64,000 nucleotides of DNA from Mesobacillus jeotgali (lineage in GTDB: Bacteria; Bacillota; Bacilli; Bacillales; Cytobacillaceae). Numbering within the stretch: position 1 is the first letter of the stretch; each line of letters begins with the position of its first letter. The notes under the pieces were generated by a model. The model was not told the origin of the DNA, did no database searches, and was given only the letters and a program-made list of their open reading frames with translations. Below are positions 1 through 9,237 of the stretch, one piece after another. Where the stretch lies: positions 62,001 through 126,000 of the forward strand of contig NZ_FVZC01000007.1 of the NCBI RefSeq assembly GCF_900166585.1, given 5' to 3'. The position numbers and the translations under genes are program-made.

Positions 1-1372
1 TTTTATGGTCATAAAATTCAGAGTAGTAAATTTCGAAGTCAACATAACCATTATGTACTACCACTTCTTTTATGAAGGTTCTTATAAGTAAATCTTGATA
101 TTGGCTAACCTCTAATTCTAACTTTTCAGCTATTAGTTGAACCAAAAACTTTGCTTCTGATATACGCTTCTTAATTATTGCCTCTTTCTCAGCCAGCCCA
201 TGATATTCATTTTGTAATGTGTTCAAAGAATCTAAGTAGTCATTAACTTTCTTTTCATCTTTAGCGAAATTCACTTCTGTGAACAACTCCAACTGTAATT
301 GTTCAAATCTTGCTTGAAGGTTTTCTTTTTCAACTTTAAGATTGGCATGACTTTTCAGTAAAAGTGCTAATGCCTTTTTCTCAAGTTGATCGAGGTTGGT
401 CCTTTTAAATGCATCATTAACAACATCCATTATTAATGAGTTCAGATCTTCTATTGAGATAACTATTTTCTTATGCTTCTTGCACTTTAAATTATTGTCT
501 AAAGTATTGCTCTTTGATAAGGGTTGTTGGCAAATATGGCACTTGGGAGTAAACAAAGGCATATCACTGCCTCTTAAGGTATTAAGATTTAAGTTTGGAA
601 CTAACTTTTGCAAGTGCTCATGTACATCTTTAAAAATACCAAGAGAAACTATTGGAGGAACATAATCCAAGCGTTCGTACTCTCCGCGAACTCGAACATA
701 TCCCGCATAGAATGGTCTAACTAATATGTTAAACACATCGGAGTCTTTTCTCCCTATTAGTTTTTTGTACTTCAACAATAGCTCAATAAACTCTCTGCCG
801 TTTTTTGCTGATAAGCAGTCGTTATATAAATTTTGAATAACATCTTTATATTTTTGATTAATAGTGTAGGTTTTCTTACTACCGCTCTTTTCCACTATAT
901 ATCCAAAAATACTGTGAGGAGCTTTTTCAAAAGCATCTCTTGTTCGATTAGTGATACTCATTCCTTCAATCTGGCTCATCATTCCAAATAAGCCTTCAGA
1001 ATGTATGCCACTTTCTATATCATGATTAAAAGGAAGGTGACCGGTTGCAGTGAAGATAACTTTCACTTTATGAGTATAAATTAATAAGATGATTTCTAAA
1101 TACTCATAGAATTCTCTTGCTAAACGATCGCGTTGATAAACTATTATGGTATCCACTAGATCATTTCGAATTAGATTTAGTAATTCTTGTAGAGCAGGAC
1201 GTTCTTCTATTTTATTTTTCATCGCTGAAACACCATCATCACTTAAGATAAGGATTTCATCCGGATGATATTTCTTTCGATAAGGTTTTGCTGCTTCAAG
1301 TTGCATGTCTAAACTCTGTTGATCGGAACTAACCCTAGCGTATACGACTACTTTCTTTTTAACTGTTAACAT
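1..1372 (-). CDS. Large serine recombinase, 3' end beyond window edge
   Basis: About 457 codons are readable from an ATG at 1372 and the frame is still open at base 1. The N-terminal about 140 residues form a resolvase/invertase catalytic domain: VVYARVSS carries the nucleophile serine and YQRDRLARE the conserved arginines. A recombinase domain follows, then a zinc-ribbon-like stretch (CHICQQ ... CKKHKK near residue 265) and a long charged coiled-coil region, as in large serine integrases and transposon resolvases. The start overlaps the end of the preceding recombinase gene by 14 bases, so the two are probably translationally coupled. It likely catalyses integration or excision of a mobile element extending left of the window. 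Family assignment is firm; the element is unknown. Confidence 0.9.
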   Translation of the reverse strand, partial: MLTVKKKVVVYARVSSDQQSLDMQLEAAKPYRKKYHPDEILILSDDGVSAMKNKIEERPALQELLNLIRNDLVDTIIVYQRDRLAREFYEYLEIILLIYTHKVKVIFTATGHLPFNHDIESGIHSEGLFGMMSQIEGMSITNRTRDAFEKAPHSIFGYIVEKSGSKKTYTINQKYKDVIQNLYNDCLSAKNGREFIELLLKYKKLIGRKDSDVFNILVRPFYAGYVRVRGEYERLDYVPPIVSLGIFKDVHEHLQKLVPNLNLNTLRGSDMPLFTPKCHICQQPLSKSNTLDNNLKCKKHKKIVISIEDLNSLIMDVVNDAFKRTNLDQLEKKALALLLKSHANLKVEKENLQARFEQLQLELFTEVNFAKDEKKVNDYLDSLNTLQNEYHGLAEKEAIIKKRISEAKFLVQLIAEKLELEVSQYQDLLIRTFIKEVVVHNGYVDFEIYYSEFYDHK

Positions 1373-1832
1373 TATTAATCTTCTTAAGAGATTTTTTAAT
1401 CCTTATGGCAGCTTCTAACCGCTTAGAAATATACTCTTTTTCGATTTCTGCCAAAAGAGCAATTAGAACTCCTGAACTACTGTCCCTTTGTAAGTCCTGT
1501 TTAAGGGGGAAATGACCATCTGCTGTGAAAATAACATTAACTTTATGAGTTTGAACCAGTTCGAATATTCCTAGAATTTCATTTTGTTTTCTTGTTAAAC
1601 GGTCCATACTATAGACAATTAACGTATCAATTTGATCCTGGGCTATTAAATCAAGTAACTTATCAAAACTTTCTCGTTTTGAAGAACTCTGAACATTAAT
1701 ATCTTTGAAGTACAGAATATCCTCCTCAGGGATTCCCTCTAGGTGAGGTTTCGCGGCTTCAAGTTGAATATCGAAACTTGTATTAATAGAACTTATTCGT
1801 GAATAAACGGCTGTTTTCTTGTTATTCATCAT
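1359..1832 (-). CDS. Serine recombinase, catalytic domain only
   Basis: This 157-residue protein is a resolvase-type catalytic domain with nothing after it. The nucleophile motif (VYSRISS), the DRLTRKQ arginine motif and the EKEYISKRLEAA helix start are all present, so the active site appears intact. It closely resembles the N-terminus of the next gene (both share QLEAAKP, THKV and VIFTA), which suggests duplication. It lacks the DNA-binding recombinase domain and zinc ribbon, so it may act only as a partner of the large recombinase, or be a truncated relative. Start ATGATG at 1832 overlaps the upstream stop codon (ATGA-type junction). Confidence 0.85.
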   Translation of the reverse strand: MMNNKKTAVYSRISSINTSFDIQLEAAKPHLEGIPEEDILYFKDINVQSSSKRESFDKLLDLIAQDQIDTLIVYSMDRLTRKQNEILGIFELVQTHKVNVIFTADGHFPLKQDLQRDSSSGVLIALLAEIEKEYISKRLEAAIRIKKSLKKINNVNS

Positions 1833-2005
1833 TTTGACCTCCTAAACTTTTCATCTGAATAACTTATTAACTTTGCTTCGGTTGAAGCGTCTAGATCAAG
1901 TTCTTTTAATAAGATACGCTCCACCAGTCGCTCAAGCCAAAGCTTTGACTCCTCAGGCATTTCTTGACTAAATGACACCTTTCCAATAGAAAACTTTTTC
2001 TCCAT
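1829..2005 (-). CDS. Small hypothetical protein in recombinase operon
   Basis: A 58-codon gene starts at ATG 2005 behind a clear AGGAGGC site and ends in a TGA that overlaps the start of the short recombinase. The product is charged (MEKKFSIGKVSF... ...FRRSK), has no membrane segment and no motif that I recognise. Perfect coupling to the recombinases and the strong ribosome site make it a real gene. By position it could be a recombination directionality factor or accessory DNA-binding protein, but that is inference only. Confidence 0.65.
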   Translation of the reverse strand: MEKKFSIGKVSFSQEMPEESKLWLERLVERILLKELDLDASTEAKLISYSDEKFRRSK

Positions 2006-2059
2006 ACGTGCCTCCTGCCAGTCCTTTTTATTACAAAAGATTGACAGAAGGTCTGTACT

Positions 2060-2197
2060 TTATACTCTTTTCTTTGCCTCGTGGGATAGGGGTAGGTCTA
2101 ACTGGACTGAATCATCAGGATTGATCCGACCAGGAATTAGTTTAATAACCACCCTAGTTTGCATACCTGGAATATCTGATTGCTTATAGCTCTTCAT
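2060..2197 (-). CDS. Small hypothetical protein in recombinase operon
   Basis: A 45-codon gene starts at ATG 2197, with GGAGGAG just upstream. The product begins MKSYKQSDIPGMQ, has a short beta-like stretch (TRVVIKLI) and ends AKKRV. Its start overlaps the last codons of the preceding small gene, so the three tiny genes and the recombinases read as one tightly packed leftward operon. I recognise no family. Confidence 0.55.
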   Translation of the reverse strand: MKSYKQSDIPGMQTRVVIKLIPGRINPDDSVQLDLPLSHEAKKRV

Positions 2198-2327
2198 TTT
2201 TCTCCTCCATATTTGTTGATGTAAGGTAATGCTTTTCAAAATAAGCTAAAACTTCCTTAGACACAAACTTGTTTTGTTTGTTGTGTAAACTTTTAAACCA
2301 CTCAGGTTTAGGTTTGTTTGTGGACAC
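2184..2327 (-). CDS. Small hypothetical protein, first gene of recombinase operon
   Basis: A 47-codon gene starts at GTG 2327, four bases after an AGGAGG site, and its stop lies inside the next small gene. The product is basic and aromatic at the N-terminus (KPKPEWFKSL) and ends acidic (NMEEKNEEL). No known family is recognised. It directly follows a strong leader terminator, so read-through of that hairpin would control the whole operon. Confidence 0.5.
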   Translation of the reverse strand: MSTNKPKPEWFKSLHNKQNKFVSKEVLAYFEKHYLTSTNMEEKNEEL

Positions 2328-2344
2328 AGATCCTCCTTTCCAGT

Positions 2345-2429
2345 AAAGAAAAACAAAAAAGCACGCAAGGAAACATGGTTATCGCCCTATGAATAATAGA
2401 GTGATAACAGCATGTAACCTAGCGTGCTT
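2345..2429 (-). terminator. Leader terminator/attenuator of recombinase operon
   Basis: Read leftward, a 71-base imperfect hairpin (outer arms AAGCACGC/GCGTGCTT, inner arms GTTATC/GATAAC and CTAT/ATAG) is followed by TTTTTTGTTTTTCTTT. It lies about 20 bases before the ribosome site of the first small gene. No leftward gene lies upstream of it, because hsdM starts rightward at 2704. It is therefore a terminator in a 5' leader, consistent with attenuation control, not the end of a transcript. Confidence 0.6.
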
Positions 2430-2646
2430 CGCTTTTAGTTACTTTTTAATTATTTAATTAAGTCCAATATATAGCAGGTTAATTTAAAAGGCAATAATAA
2501 ATACAGAAAAATATTTCAAAAACATTTATTGGTAGTTGAATAGTCTAAATTATAATGTGGAGTTATTAAGAAAAGGTCTTTTATTAGGAAGTGTTATAGG
2601 AAGCATTTTGAAAATAAACGATATAAAAAAATCTGTACAAGTTTTT

Positions 2647-2655
2647 TGATATAAT
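2647..2655 (+). promoter_or_regulatory. Extended -10 promoter element for hsdMSR
   Basis: TGA-TATAAT is an extended -10 element 49 bases before the hsdM start. No good -35 hexamer stands 17 bases upstream, as is common for extended -10 promoters. The rest of 2430-2703 is very AT-rich and holds no gene. Confidence 0.45.
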
Positions 2656-2703
2656 AGGTCTGTAAATAAAATGTAAAATTAATTAATTAAAGGGGATTAT
2701 AAA

Positions 2704-4197
2704 ATGGCTGTTATAGGATTTGAAGAGAAGTTATGGGCAGCGGCTGATAAATTACGTAATAACATGGATTCTGGTGAATATAAACATGTTGTCTTAGGTC
2801 TAATTTTCTTAAAATATGTGTCTGATTCATTTCAAGAAAAATGGCAAGAATTAATGGAATTTGATCCTGACTTTGCAGAAGACCGTGACGCATATATGGC
2901 AGAGGGAATATTTTGGGTACCTATGAATGCTCGATGGTCTTATATTGCTGAACATGCAAAAACACCTGAAATTGGTAAAGTAGTAGATACTGCCTTGGAT
3001 GAAGTAGAAAAGGAAAACCCAACATTAAAAGGAGTACTCCCAAAGAGTTACGCACGCCCTGAATTAGATAAGAGAATACTGGGAGAAATCATTGACTTAT
3101 TCACTAATATGAACGTTGGTGGAACTGAGGCAAAAGAAAAAGATGTTCTAGGCCGTGTATATGAATATTTTCTTGGCAAGTTTGCAGCTAATGAAGGAAA
3201 AGGTGGCGGAGAGTTCTATACACCTAAAAGTGTTGTTAAATTAATGGTTGAGATGATTCAGCCATATAAGGGATATGTTTATGATCCAGCTTGTGGAAGT
3301 GGTGGTATGTTTGTCCAATCATTAAAGTTTGTAGAAGAACATAGTGGTAACAAATTTGATATTTCGATATATGGGCAAGAATCGAATCCTACAACTTGGA
3401 AATTAGCGAAAATGAACCTAGCTATTCGAGGAATTGAAAGTAACTTAGGGACAAAGAATGCAGACACCTTCCATAATGATTTACATAAAACTCTTAAAGC
3501 AGACTATGTTCTAGCTAACCCACCATTTAATGACAGCGATTGGGGACAAGCAGCTTTAATAGAAGATCCTCGTTGGAAATTCGGAACACCACCTGCAGGC
3601 AATGCAAACTTTGCCTGGATTGAGCATATAATTGACAAGTTAGGTCAAAATGGGAGAGCAGCAATTGTTTTATCAAATGGATCTCTTTCAACGAAACTTT
3701 CGAGTGAAGGAGAAATTCGTAAAAATTTAATTTTGGAAGACTTAGTAGAGGCAATTATAACTTTACCAGATAAATTGTTTTACACAACAGGAATTCCTGT
3801 GTGTGTATGGGTATTGAATAGGAATAAAAAGCATAAAGGGAAAACCTTGTTTATTGATGGTAGGAAACTAGGTACTTTGATTAATCGTCGCTTACGGGAA
3901 TTAACTGACAGTGATATTCGTAAGATGTCAGATGCTCTTAGTAAGTGGCAGAACGGAGAAGATTTTGAAAATATAAAAGGTTTTTGTATGGAAGCGACAC
4001 TTGAAGAAATTCAAGGCCATGAATATGTCTTAACTCCAGGTCGATATGTTGGAATTGAAGAACTGGAGGATGATGGAGAACTCTTTGAAGAAAAAATGGA
4101 ACGTTTGACAACTAGTCTTACAAAACAGCTTAAGCAGTCAAAAGAGTTGGAGGATGAAATTTTAAAGCAACTTGGGGGAATTGGATATGAGTTGTAG
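2704..4197 (+). CDS. hsdM: Type I restriction-modification DNA methyltransferase, HsdM
   Basis: This 497-residue N6-adenine methyltransferase is the M subunit of a type I restriction system. The N-terminal helical bundle (residues 1 to about 140) is followed by the AdoMet motif I DPACGSGG at residue 194 and the catalytic motif NPPF at residue 272. Length is normal for the family. The start ATG follows AAAGGGG. The gene overlaps hsdS by 11 bases. With HsdS it methylates the recognition site and protects host DNA. Nothing looks broken. Confidence 0.97.
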   Translation: MAVIGFEEKLWAAADKLRNNMDSGEYKHVVLGLIFLKYVSDSFQEKWQELMEFDPDFAEDRDAYMAEGIFWVPMNARWSYIAEHAKTPEIGKVVDTALDEVEKENPTLKGVLPKSYARPELDKRILGEIIDLFTNMNVGGTEAKEKDVLGRVYEYFLGKFAANEGKGGGEFYTPKSVVKLMVEMIQPYKGYVYDPACGSGGMFVQSLKFVEEHSGNKFDISIYGQESNPTTWKLAKMNLAIRGIESNLGTKNADTFHNDLHKTLKADYVLANPPFNDSDWGQAALIEDPRWKFGTPPAGNANFAWIEHIIDKLGQNGRAAIVLSNGSLSTKLSSEGEIRKNLILEDLVEAIITLPDKLFYTTGIPVCVWVLNRNKKHKGKTLFIDGRKLGTLINRRLRELTDSDIRKMSDALSKWQNGEDFENIKGFCMEATLEEIQGHEYVLTPGRYVGIEELEDDGELFEEKMERLTTSLTKQLKQSKELEDEILKQLGGIGYEL

Positions 4198-5506
4198 TCA
4201 GTGGAAGGAGTACAGCTTAGGTGAAATTTATGATTTTAGTTCTGGGTTGTCTAAAAAACGTGAGGATTTTGGATTTGGAGCACCTTTTCTTACGTTTAAA
4301 GAAGTATTCAATAATTACTTTTTACCTAATGAGTTAATTGAACTAGTAAACTCCTCTGAAAAAGAACAGCTAAAATGCTCTGTAAAAAGAGGAGATGTTT
4401 TTTTAACAAGAACTAGTGAAAACCAAGATGAATTAGGGTTAAGCTCGGTAGCACTAAAGGATTACCCGCATGCAACATTTAACGGGTTTACAAAAAGGTT
4501 AAGACCAAGAACAAGCGATATAATACTACCTGAATTTGCGGGATATTATTTCCGATCACCGAGGTTTAGAAGCCAAGTTACAAGTATGTCTTCAATCACT
4601 ACGAGAGCAAGTTTAAATAATTCCATGCTTTCTGTATTGAAAATAGTTGCCCCTCCGTTGGAGGAACAAAAAAAAATATTCTTACTATTATCATCGTTAG
4701 ATAAAAAGATAGAAAATAATACCTTAATGAATGATACATTAGAAGAAATAGCACAGGCAATTTTTAAACGGTGGTTTATAGATTTTGAATTTCCAAAGGA
4801 AGATGGGGTGCCTTTTCGATCAGGTGGAGGTAATTTTATAAATACTGATTTTGGTTTAATACCTGCTACTTGGGAGATAAGTACCTTAAAAGAATTTATT
4901 AGTGTTCAAAATGGCTTTGCATTTAAGAGTAAGGACTTCAAAGAACATGGTGAATTTGGAGTAGTAAAAATTAAAAATATAAGTAACGGTGTAGTAGATA
5001 TTAACAATACACAGTTTATTAATCAAAGCATAGCAGAGAAAACAAATAGTAAATTCTTAGTAAGTGGGTCGGATGTACTGATCGCAATGACTGGTGCTGA
5101 GGTTGGGAAAATTGGAGTTGTTCCACAAACTGAAAAGACTTTATATTTAAATCAGCGTGTAGGTAAATTGAAACAAAAAGTAAATGGTGGTAAAGCTTAT
5201 GCATTTTATAGCTTAAATCGGCCATCAGTGCAAGAACAAATTAAAAGCCTAGCAATGGGAAGTGCCCAACCAAATATTAGTTCAACAGGTCTGGAAAGTA
5301 TTAAAGTTGTAAATCCTTCTAGAGATGTTCTTGATAAATTTGGAAGGTTAGTTAATAGTATAATACAAAAATATGCCAGTAATTTATATCAAAACAATAT
5401 TTTAATTGATTTGCGTAAAACGCTGTTACCTAAACTGACGTCAGGTGATATTCGTATTCCTGAAGCAGAAAAGGAGGTTGAGGAATGTTTACAGAAGAGC
5501 AATTAG
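4187..5506 (+). CDS. hsdS: Type I restriction specificity subunit, HsdS
   Basis: This 439-residue subunit has the expected pattern of two target-recognition domains (about residues 5-150 and 220-360), each followed by a helical spacer (LEEQKKIFLLLSSLDKKIE and LVNSIIQKYASNLYQ). Each domain reads half of a bipartite DNA site and the spacer sets the distance. I place the start at ATG 4187 (GGGGGA seven bases upstream), overlapping the hsdM end, in preference to an in-frame TTG 15 bases earlier. The C-terminus ends at the usual LLPKLTSGDIRI motif, so the gene is complete. Its sequence specificity cannot be read from the protein. Confidence 0.95.
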   Translation: MSCSQWKEYSLGEIYDFSSGLSKKREDFGFGAPFLTFKEVFNNYFLPNELIELVNSSEKEQLKCSVKRGDVFLTRTSENQDELGLSSVALKDYPHATFNGFTKRLRPRTSDIILPEFAGYYFRSPRFRSQVTSMSSITTRASLNNSMLSVLKIVAPPLEEQKKIFLLLSSLDKKIENNTLMNDTLEEIAQAIFKRWFIDFEFPKEDGVPFRSGGGNFINTDFGLIPATWEISTLKEFISVQNGFAFKSKDFKEHGEFGVVKIKNISNGVVDINNTQFINQSIAEKTNSKFLVSGSDVLIAMTGAEVGKIGVVPQTEKTLYLNQRVGKLKQKVNGGKAYAFYSLNRPSVQEQIKSLAMGSAQPNISSTGLESIKVVNPSRDVLDKFGRLVNSIIQKYASNLYQNNILIDLRKTLLPKLTSGDIRIPEAEKEVEECLQKSN

Positions 5507-8496
5507 AAAATGTTGTTTTGGAATATTTTCAAGAGCTCGGATATGAATGCCTCCATGGCAGTAGGCTGTCAAGAGATATAAAAGAAGTATTACTTTATGA
5601 CCGCATAGAAACTAGATTAAAGAAATTGAACAAAGGTCTCTCGATAGACATAATTCGAGAGGCTATTCGTAAGATAAAGACGTTTGATACAAATGACGTG
5701 TTCACTAACAATAAAGTATTTTCAAAGTATTTAACAGAAACAGTCGAAGTAACTGAATTTGTTGATGGCGAGACTATTTATCACCGTGTTTCACTTGTGG
5801 ATTGGAGTACTCCAGAAAATAATGATTTTCTTGTTGTTAACCAGCTAGAGGTTATAGAAAAAGGTGCTAAGAAAATACCTGATATTGTTGTCTATGTGAA
5901 TGGTATGCCGTTAGTTGTTATTGAATTAAAAAGTGCATCTCGTGAAGAAGTTAATATTGACCATGCATTTAATCAGTTAAAAAATTACATGAATGTACAC
6001 ATACCTTCTTTATTTTATTACAATGCATTTTTAATGATTAGTGACGGTGTTAAAACGGAAGCTGGTACAATCACAGCACCTCTCGATCGTTTTTCTGCAT
6101 GGAAAAAGATAAATGTTGAAGATGCAATTATTGAAAATCGCCCTTTGGATACTATGATGTATGGTCTTTTTAATAAAAAAAGAATGTTAGATGTAATCAA
6201 AAACTTTATTCTTTTTACAAATGAAGCGAAGATTATGGCAGCCTACCATCAGTATTATGGTATGAGAAAGGCAATAGTTTCTACGGTGAATGCAACACAA
6301 ACAGATGGACGTGCAGGTGTAATTTGGCATACACAGGGAAGTGGAAAAAGCTACTCAATGGTTTTTTTAACTGGTAACTTAGTTAAGCACCATCAGCTGA
6401 AAAACCCAACAATAATAGTAATAACAGATCGAAACGATCTAGACGGACAATTATTTGCAACCTTTTCTGGGGCCTCTGATTTCATTAGGCAAACCCCACT
6501 TCAAGCTGAAAGTCGGAGTCATATTAAGGACTTACTTGAAAATAGAAAGACTGGTGGAATCATCTTCTCTACTATTCAGAAGTTTGAGGAAGAGACAGGT
6601 CTACTCTCAGACCGTGAGAATATTATCGTTATGGTGGATGAGGCACATCGTACACAGTATGGGACAGATGCAAAATACGATATAGCAACAGGGGAACAAA
6701 AATATGGTTATGCTAAATATTTACGAGATGCAATCCCTAATGCAGCGTTTATTGCTTTTACCGGCACTCCCATAGAGACCACTGATAAATCAACAACAGG
6801 TCTATTTGGTGAGGTTATTGATGTCTATGATATGACGCAAGCTGTTCAAGATGGCGCGACAGTTAAAATCTATTATGAGTCTCGACTAGCAAAAGTCAAA
6901 TTAGATGAAACACAGATGAGTGAGATTGATAAAGAATATTGGCGAATGCAAGTAAATGAAGGTGTAGAAGACTACGTTGTTGAAGAAAGTCAGAAGCACC
7001 TATCTAGAATGGAACTAATCATCGGTGACAAGGATCGTATAAGACAAGTAGTTGCAGATATCATAAATCACTACGAGGATAGAAAAGACCTTGTGGAAGG
7101 TAAGGCGATGATTGTTGCATATTCTAGAAAAACTGCATTTGCAATGTATAAAGAGATAATGGAGCAGCGACCTGACTGGGAAGAAAAGGTCAAAATTGTT
7201 ATGACAGCAAATAACCAGGACCCAGAAGAATTAGCTGTGTTAGTGGGGAATAAACAAACCCGTAAAGACAGAGAAATCGAGTTTAAAAATGTTGAAAGTC
7301 CATTTAAAATTGTTATCGTTGTGGATATGTGGTTGACAGGGTTTGATGTTCCTTCATTAGATACGATGTATGTCGATAAGCCAATGAAAGCACACAATTT
7401 AATGCAAGCAATTGCTCGTGTAAACCGTGTATATTCAGGAAAGACTGGCGGACTTGTAGTAGATTATATTGGTCTTAAGAGAAATCTTATGGAAGCTTTA
7501 AAGACTTATACGAGTCGTGACCAAGATAAAGTACAGGAAAATGAACAAGCAAGGGATATCGCATTAAATATTCTAGAAGTCCTTCGGAACCAATTCCATA
7601 AATTTAACTATAGAGACTTTTTCGGCAATAGTGATAAAAGACGTTATGAGGTAATTAGAGATGGTGCTGAGTTTGCTCAAGCTACAGAAAAAGGAAAGGC
7701 TCTATTCCTAACAGAAACTAAGAAGTTAAAAGACGTATATAAAATCTGTACAGGGCTATTAACAAAAGAAATTAAAGAGGAAATCGCTTATTTTATTGCC
7801 GTACGTTCCTTTATTTTAAAATCATCAAAACCTGGAACTCCGGATTTGAAAGAAGTGAATGAACGGATTTCTAAACTCTTAGAAAATGCAATTCTAGAAG
7901 ACGGCGTAATGGTATTAACAGAAGCTACAACAAATGAAAGCTTCGATCTGTTAAATGAAGAAAACATTTCTAAGCTTCGAGCCATCCCACAAAAAAATAT
8001 TGCAACAACCATTTTAATGCGTGTAATGAAAGAAAAGCTAAAAGACGTTAAAAAGAAGAACATGATCGTAAGTAAAAGCTTTTCAGAACGTTTTGAAAAG
8101 ATAATTGAAAAATATCATAATAGAAATGATCACTTAGACGTTTATGAAGTGTTTGAAGAGCTTCTAAAGTTTAAAGAAGAACTTGAAGAAGCCATTAATG
8201 AAGGAACACAATTAGGATTATCCTATGAGGAAAAAGCTTTCTTTGATGTTCTAGGGTCTGATCCAGATATTAAGTCCTTACTTCAAGATGAGATATTGCT
8301 AAATATCGCAAAAGACTTGGCCCAAACAGTTAAAGAACATCGATCTCATGATTGGGATAAGAAAGAAAGTGCACAAGCCCGCATGAGGTTATACATCAAA
8401 AAAGTTCTTCGGAAGTGGGATTATCCACCTAACAAAGAACCAAAAGCTGTAGAGGATGTATTAGAGCAAGCTAAGTTGCAGGCTGCTAATATGTAG
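5485..8496 (+). CDS. hsdR: Type I restriction endonuclease subunit, HsdR
   Basis: This 1003-residue motor and nuclease subunit has three recognisable parts. The PD-(D/E)xK nuclease is at about residues 133-149 (D133, then E147-L-K149). The helicase Walker A is GSGKS at 285-289. The DEAH box is at 385-388, followed by FTGTPIE. It translocates and cuts unmethylated DNA with HsdM2S. The gene overlaps hsdS by 22 bases, with AAGGAGG inside hsdS. Motifs are intact and length is normal, so the operon should be active. A factor-independent terminator follows at 8529. Confidence 0.96.
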   Translation: MFTEEQLENVVLEYFQELGYECLHGSRLSRDIKEVLLYDRIETRLKKLNKGLSIDIIREAIRKIKTFDTNDVFTNNKVFSKYLTETVEVTEFVDGETIYHRVSLVDWSTPENNDFLVVNQLEVIEKGAKKIPDIVVYVNGMPLVVIELKSASREEVNIDHAFNQLKNYMNVHIPSLFYYNAFLMISDGVKTEAGTITAPLDRFSAWKKINVEDAIIENRPLDTMMYGLFNKKRMLDVIKNFILFTNEAKIMAAYHQYYGMRKAIVSTVNATQTDGRAGVIWHTQGSGKSYSMVFLTGNLVKHHQLKNPTIIVITDRNDLDGQLFATFSGASDFIRQTPLQAESRSHIKDLLENRKTGGIIFSTIQKFEEETGLLSDRENIIVMVDEAHRTQYGTDAKYDIATGEQKYGYAKYLRDAIPNAAFIAFTGTPIETTDKSTTGLFGEVIDVYDMTQAVQDGATVKIYYESRLAKVKLDETQMSEIDKEYWRMQVNEGVEDYVVEESQKHLSRMELIIGDKDRIRQVVADIINHYEDRKDLVEGKAMIVAYSRKTAFAMYKEIMEQRPDWEEKVKIVMTANNQDPEELAVLVGNKQTRKDREIEFKNVESPFKIVIVVDMWLTGFDVPSLDTMYVDKPMKAHNLMQAIARVNRVYSGKTGGLVVDYIGLKRNLMEALKTYTSRDQDKVQENEQARDIALNILEVLRNQFHKFNYRDFFGNSDKRRYEVIRDGAEFAQATEKGKALFLTETKKLKDVYKICTGLLTKEIKEEIAYFIAVRSFILKSSKPGTPDLKEVNERISKLLENAILEDGVMVLTEATTNESFDLLNEENISKLRAIPQKNIATTILMRVMKEKLKDVKKKNMIVSKSFSERFEKIIEKYHNRNDHLDVYEVFEELLKFKEELEEAINEGTQLGLSYEEKAFFDVLGSDPDIKSLLQDEILLNIAKDLAQTVKEHRSHDWDKKESAQARMRLYIKKVLRKWDYPPNKEPKAVEDVLEQAKLQAANM

Positions 8497-8528
8497 ACAG
8501 TAGTTACTAAATTCATAGTTTTTTCATT

Positions 8529-8555
8529 GAGGCACTCATTTAGAGTGTCTCTTTT
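8529..8555 (+). terminator. Terminator after hsdR
   Basis: Arms GAGGCACTC and GAGTGTCTC (one G-T pair) with a 5-base loop, followed by TTTT. It closes the hsdMSR operon. Confidence 0.75.
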
Positions 8556-8718
8556 CATTGTGACACTTAGTAGGAGCATTGATTGATTGCGGATGTGCTT
8601 TTAAGGATTATGACTTCCCTCTTATCTGGAACACAAATGATTCTTGAAGGAAAGCGATTGATTAATGGAATAGTTTGTCCTTTTGCTTCATATAGTGGCG
8701 TGAAGGAGGGATAAAACT

Positions 8719-9012
8719 TTGAATGGAAAATATACAGCAGTAGGAATTTTAGGTTCAATTATTTTATTTATTACATTAAAAAATATAGAAATTGCAGGAT
8801 ATGGTGTAAGCATGTACTTGAAACTAACATTATTATTAAGCTTACCCTTGACTATAGCCTTTATTTCCAATTGGAGTATTGCCGATTATGTAGGAAATAA
8901 AAATAATAAGTTAGGCTATAGGATCATAAACTTTTTCTTATGGATTTTGCTTAATGCAACGGCTGTATTAATGATTTTCTACGTGTTTAAAAAAATTATA
9001 TCCAGCATTTAA
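8719..9012 (+). CDS. Small membrane protein, unknown function
   Basis: A 97-residue protein starts at TTG 8719, behind GGAGGG. Three hydrophobic stretches (about residues 5-22, 33-50 and 68-90) predict an integral membrane protein. The loop between the second and third is polar (YVGNKNNKLG). No family is recognised. It stands alone between the restriction operon and the E2-like pair, transcribed rightward. A role in the defence island is possible, but nothing in the sequence shows one. Confidence 0.6.
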   Translation: MNGKYTAVGILGSIILFITLKNIEIAGYGVSMYLKLTLLLSLPLTIAFISNWSIADYVGNKNNKLGYRIINFFLWILLNATAVLMIFYVFKKIISSI

Positions 9013-9202
9013 TTGTGGTTATATTTAAGTTCATACGATTCTCTTAAAATTAAGTTTTTTAACAGGTTATACTATTGAATTATTACATCACCTTTTGATG
9101 GTTGTAATTCCTAAATCAATCTAATTTTCCTATTCTCAAGTGGTAGAGGTACATATGGCTGGTTAAACCATTCTGCTTAGTTATTTGATAAGGTCAACAA
9201 AA

Positions 9203-9231
9203 GGGGCCAAAATGATATTTTTTTTGGCCCC
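9203..9231. terminator. Bidirectional terminator between convergent genes
   Basis: Perfect arms GGGGCCAAAA and TTTTGGCCCC surround a 9-base loop. It sits seven bases beyond the stop of the leftward SEC-C gene and, leftward, is followed by TTTTGTT. It can also stop rightward transcription from the small membrane protein gene. Confidence 0.8.
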
Positions 9232-9237
9232 TCCATC

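Noticed and set aside
396..665. Rightward 89-codon frame
   Set aside because: It lies antisense to the large serine recombinase, which has intact family motifs across this stretch.
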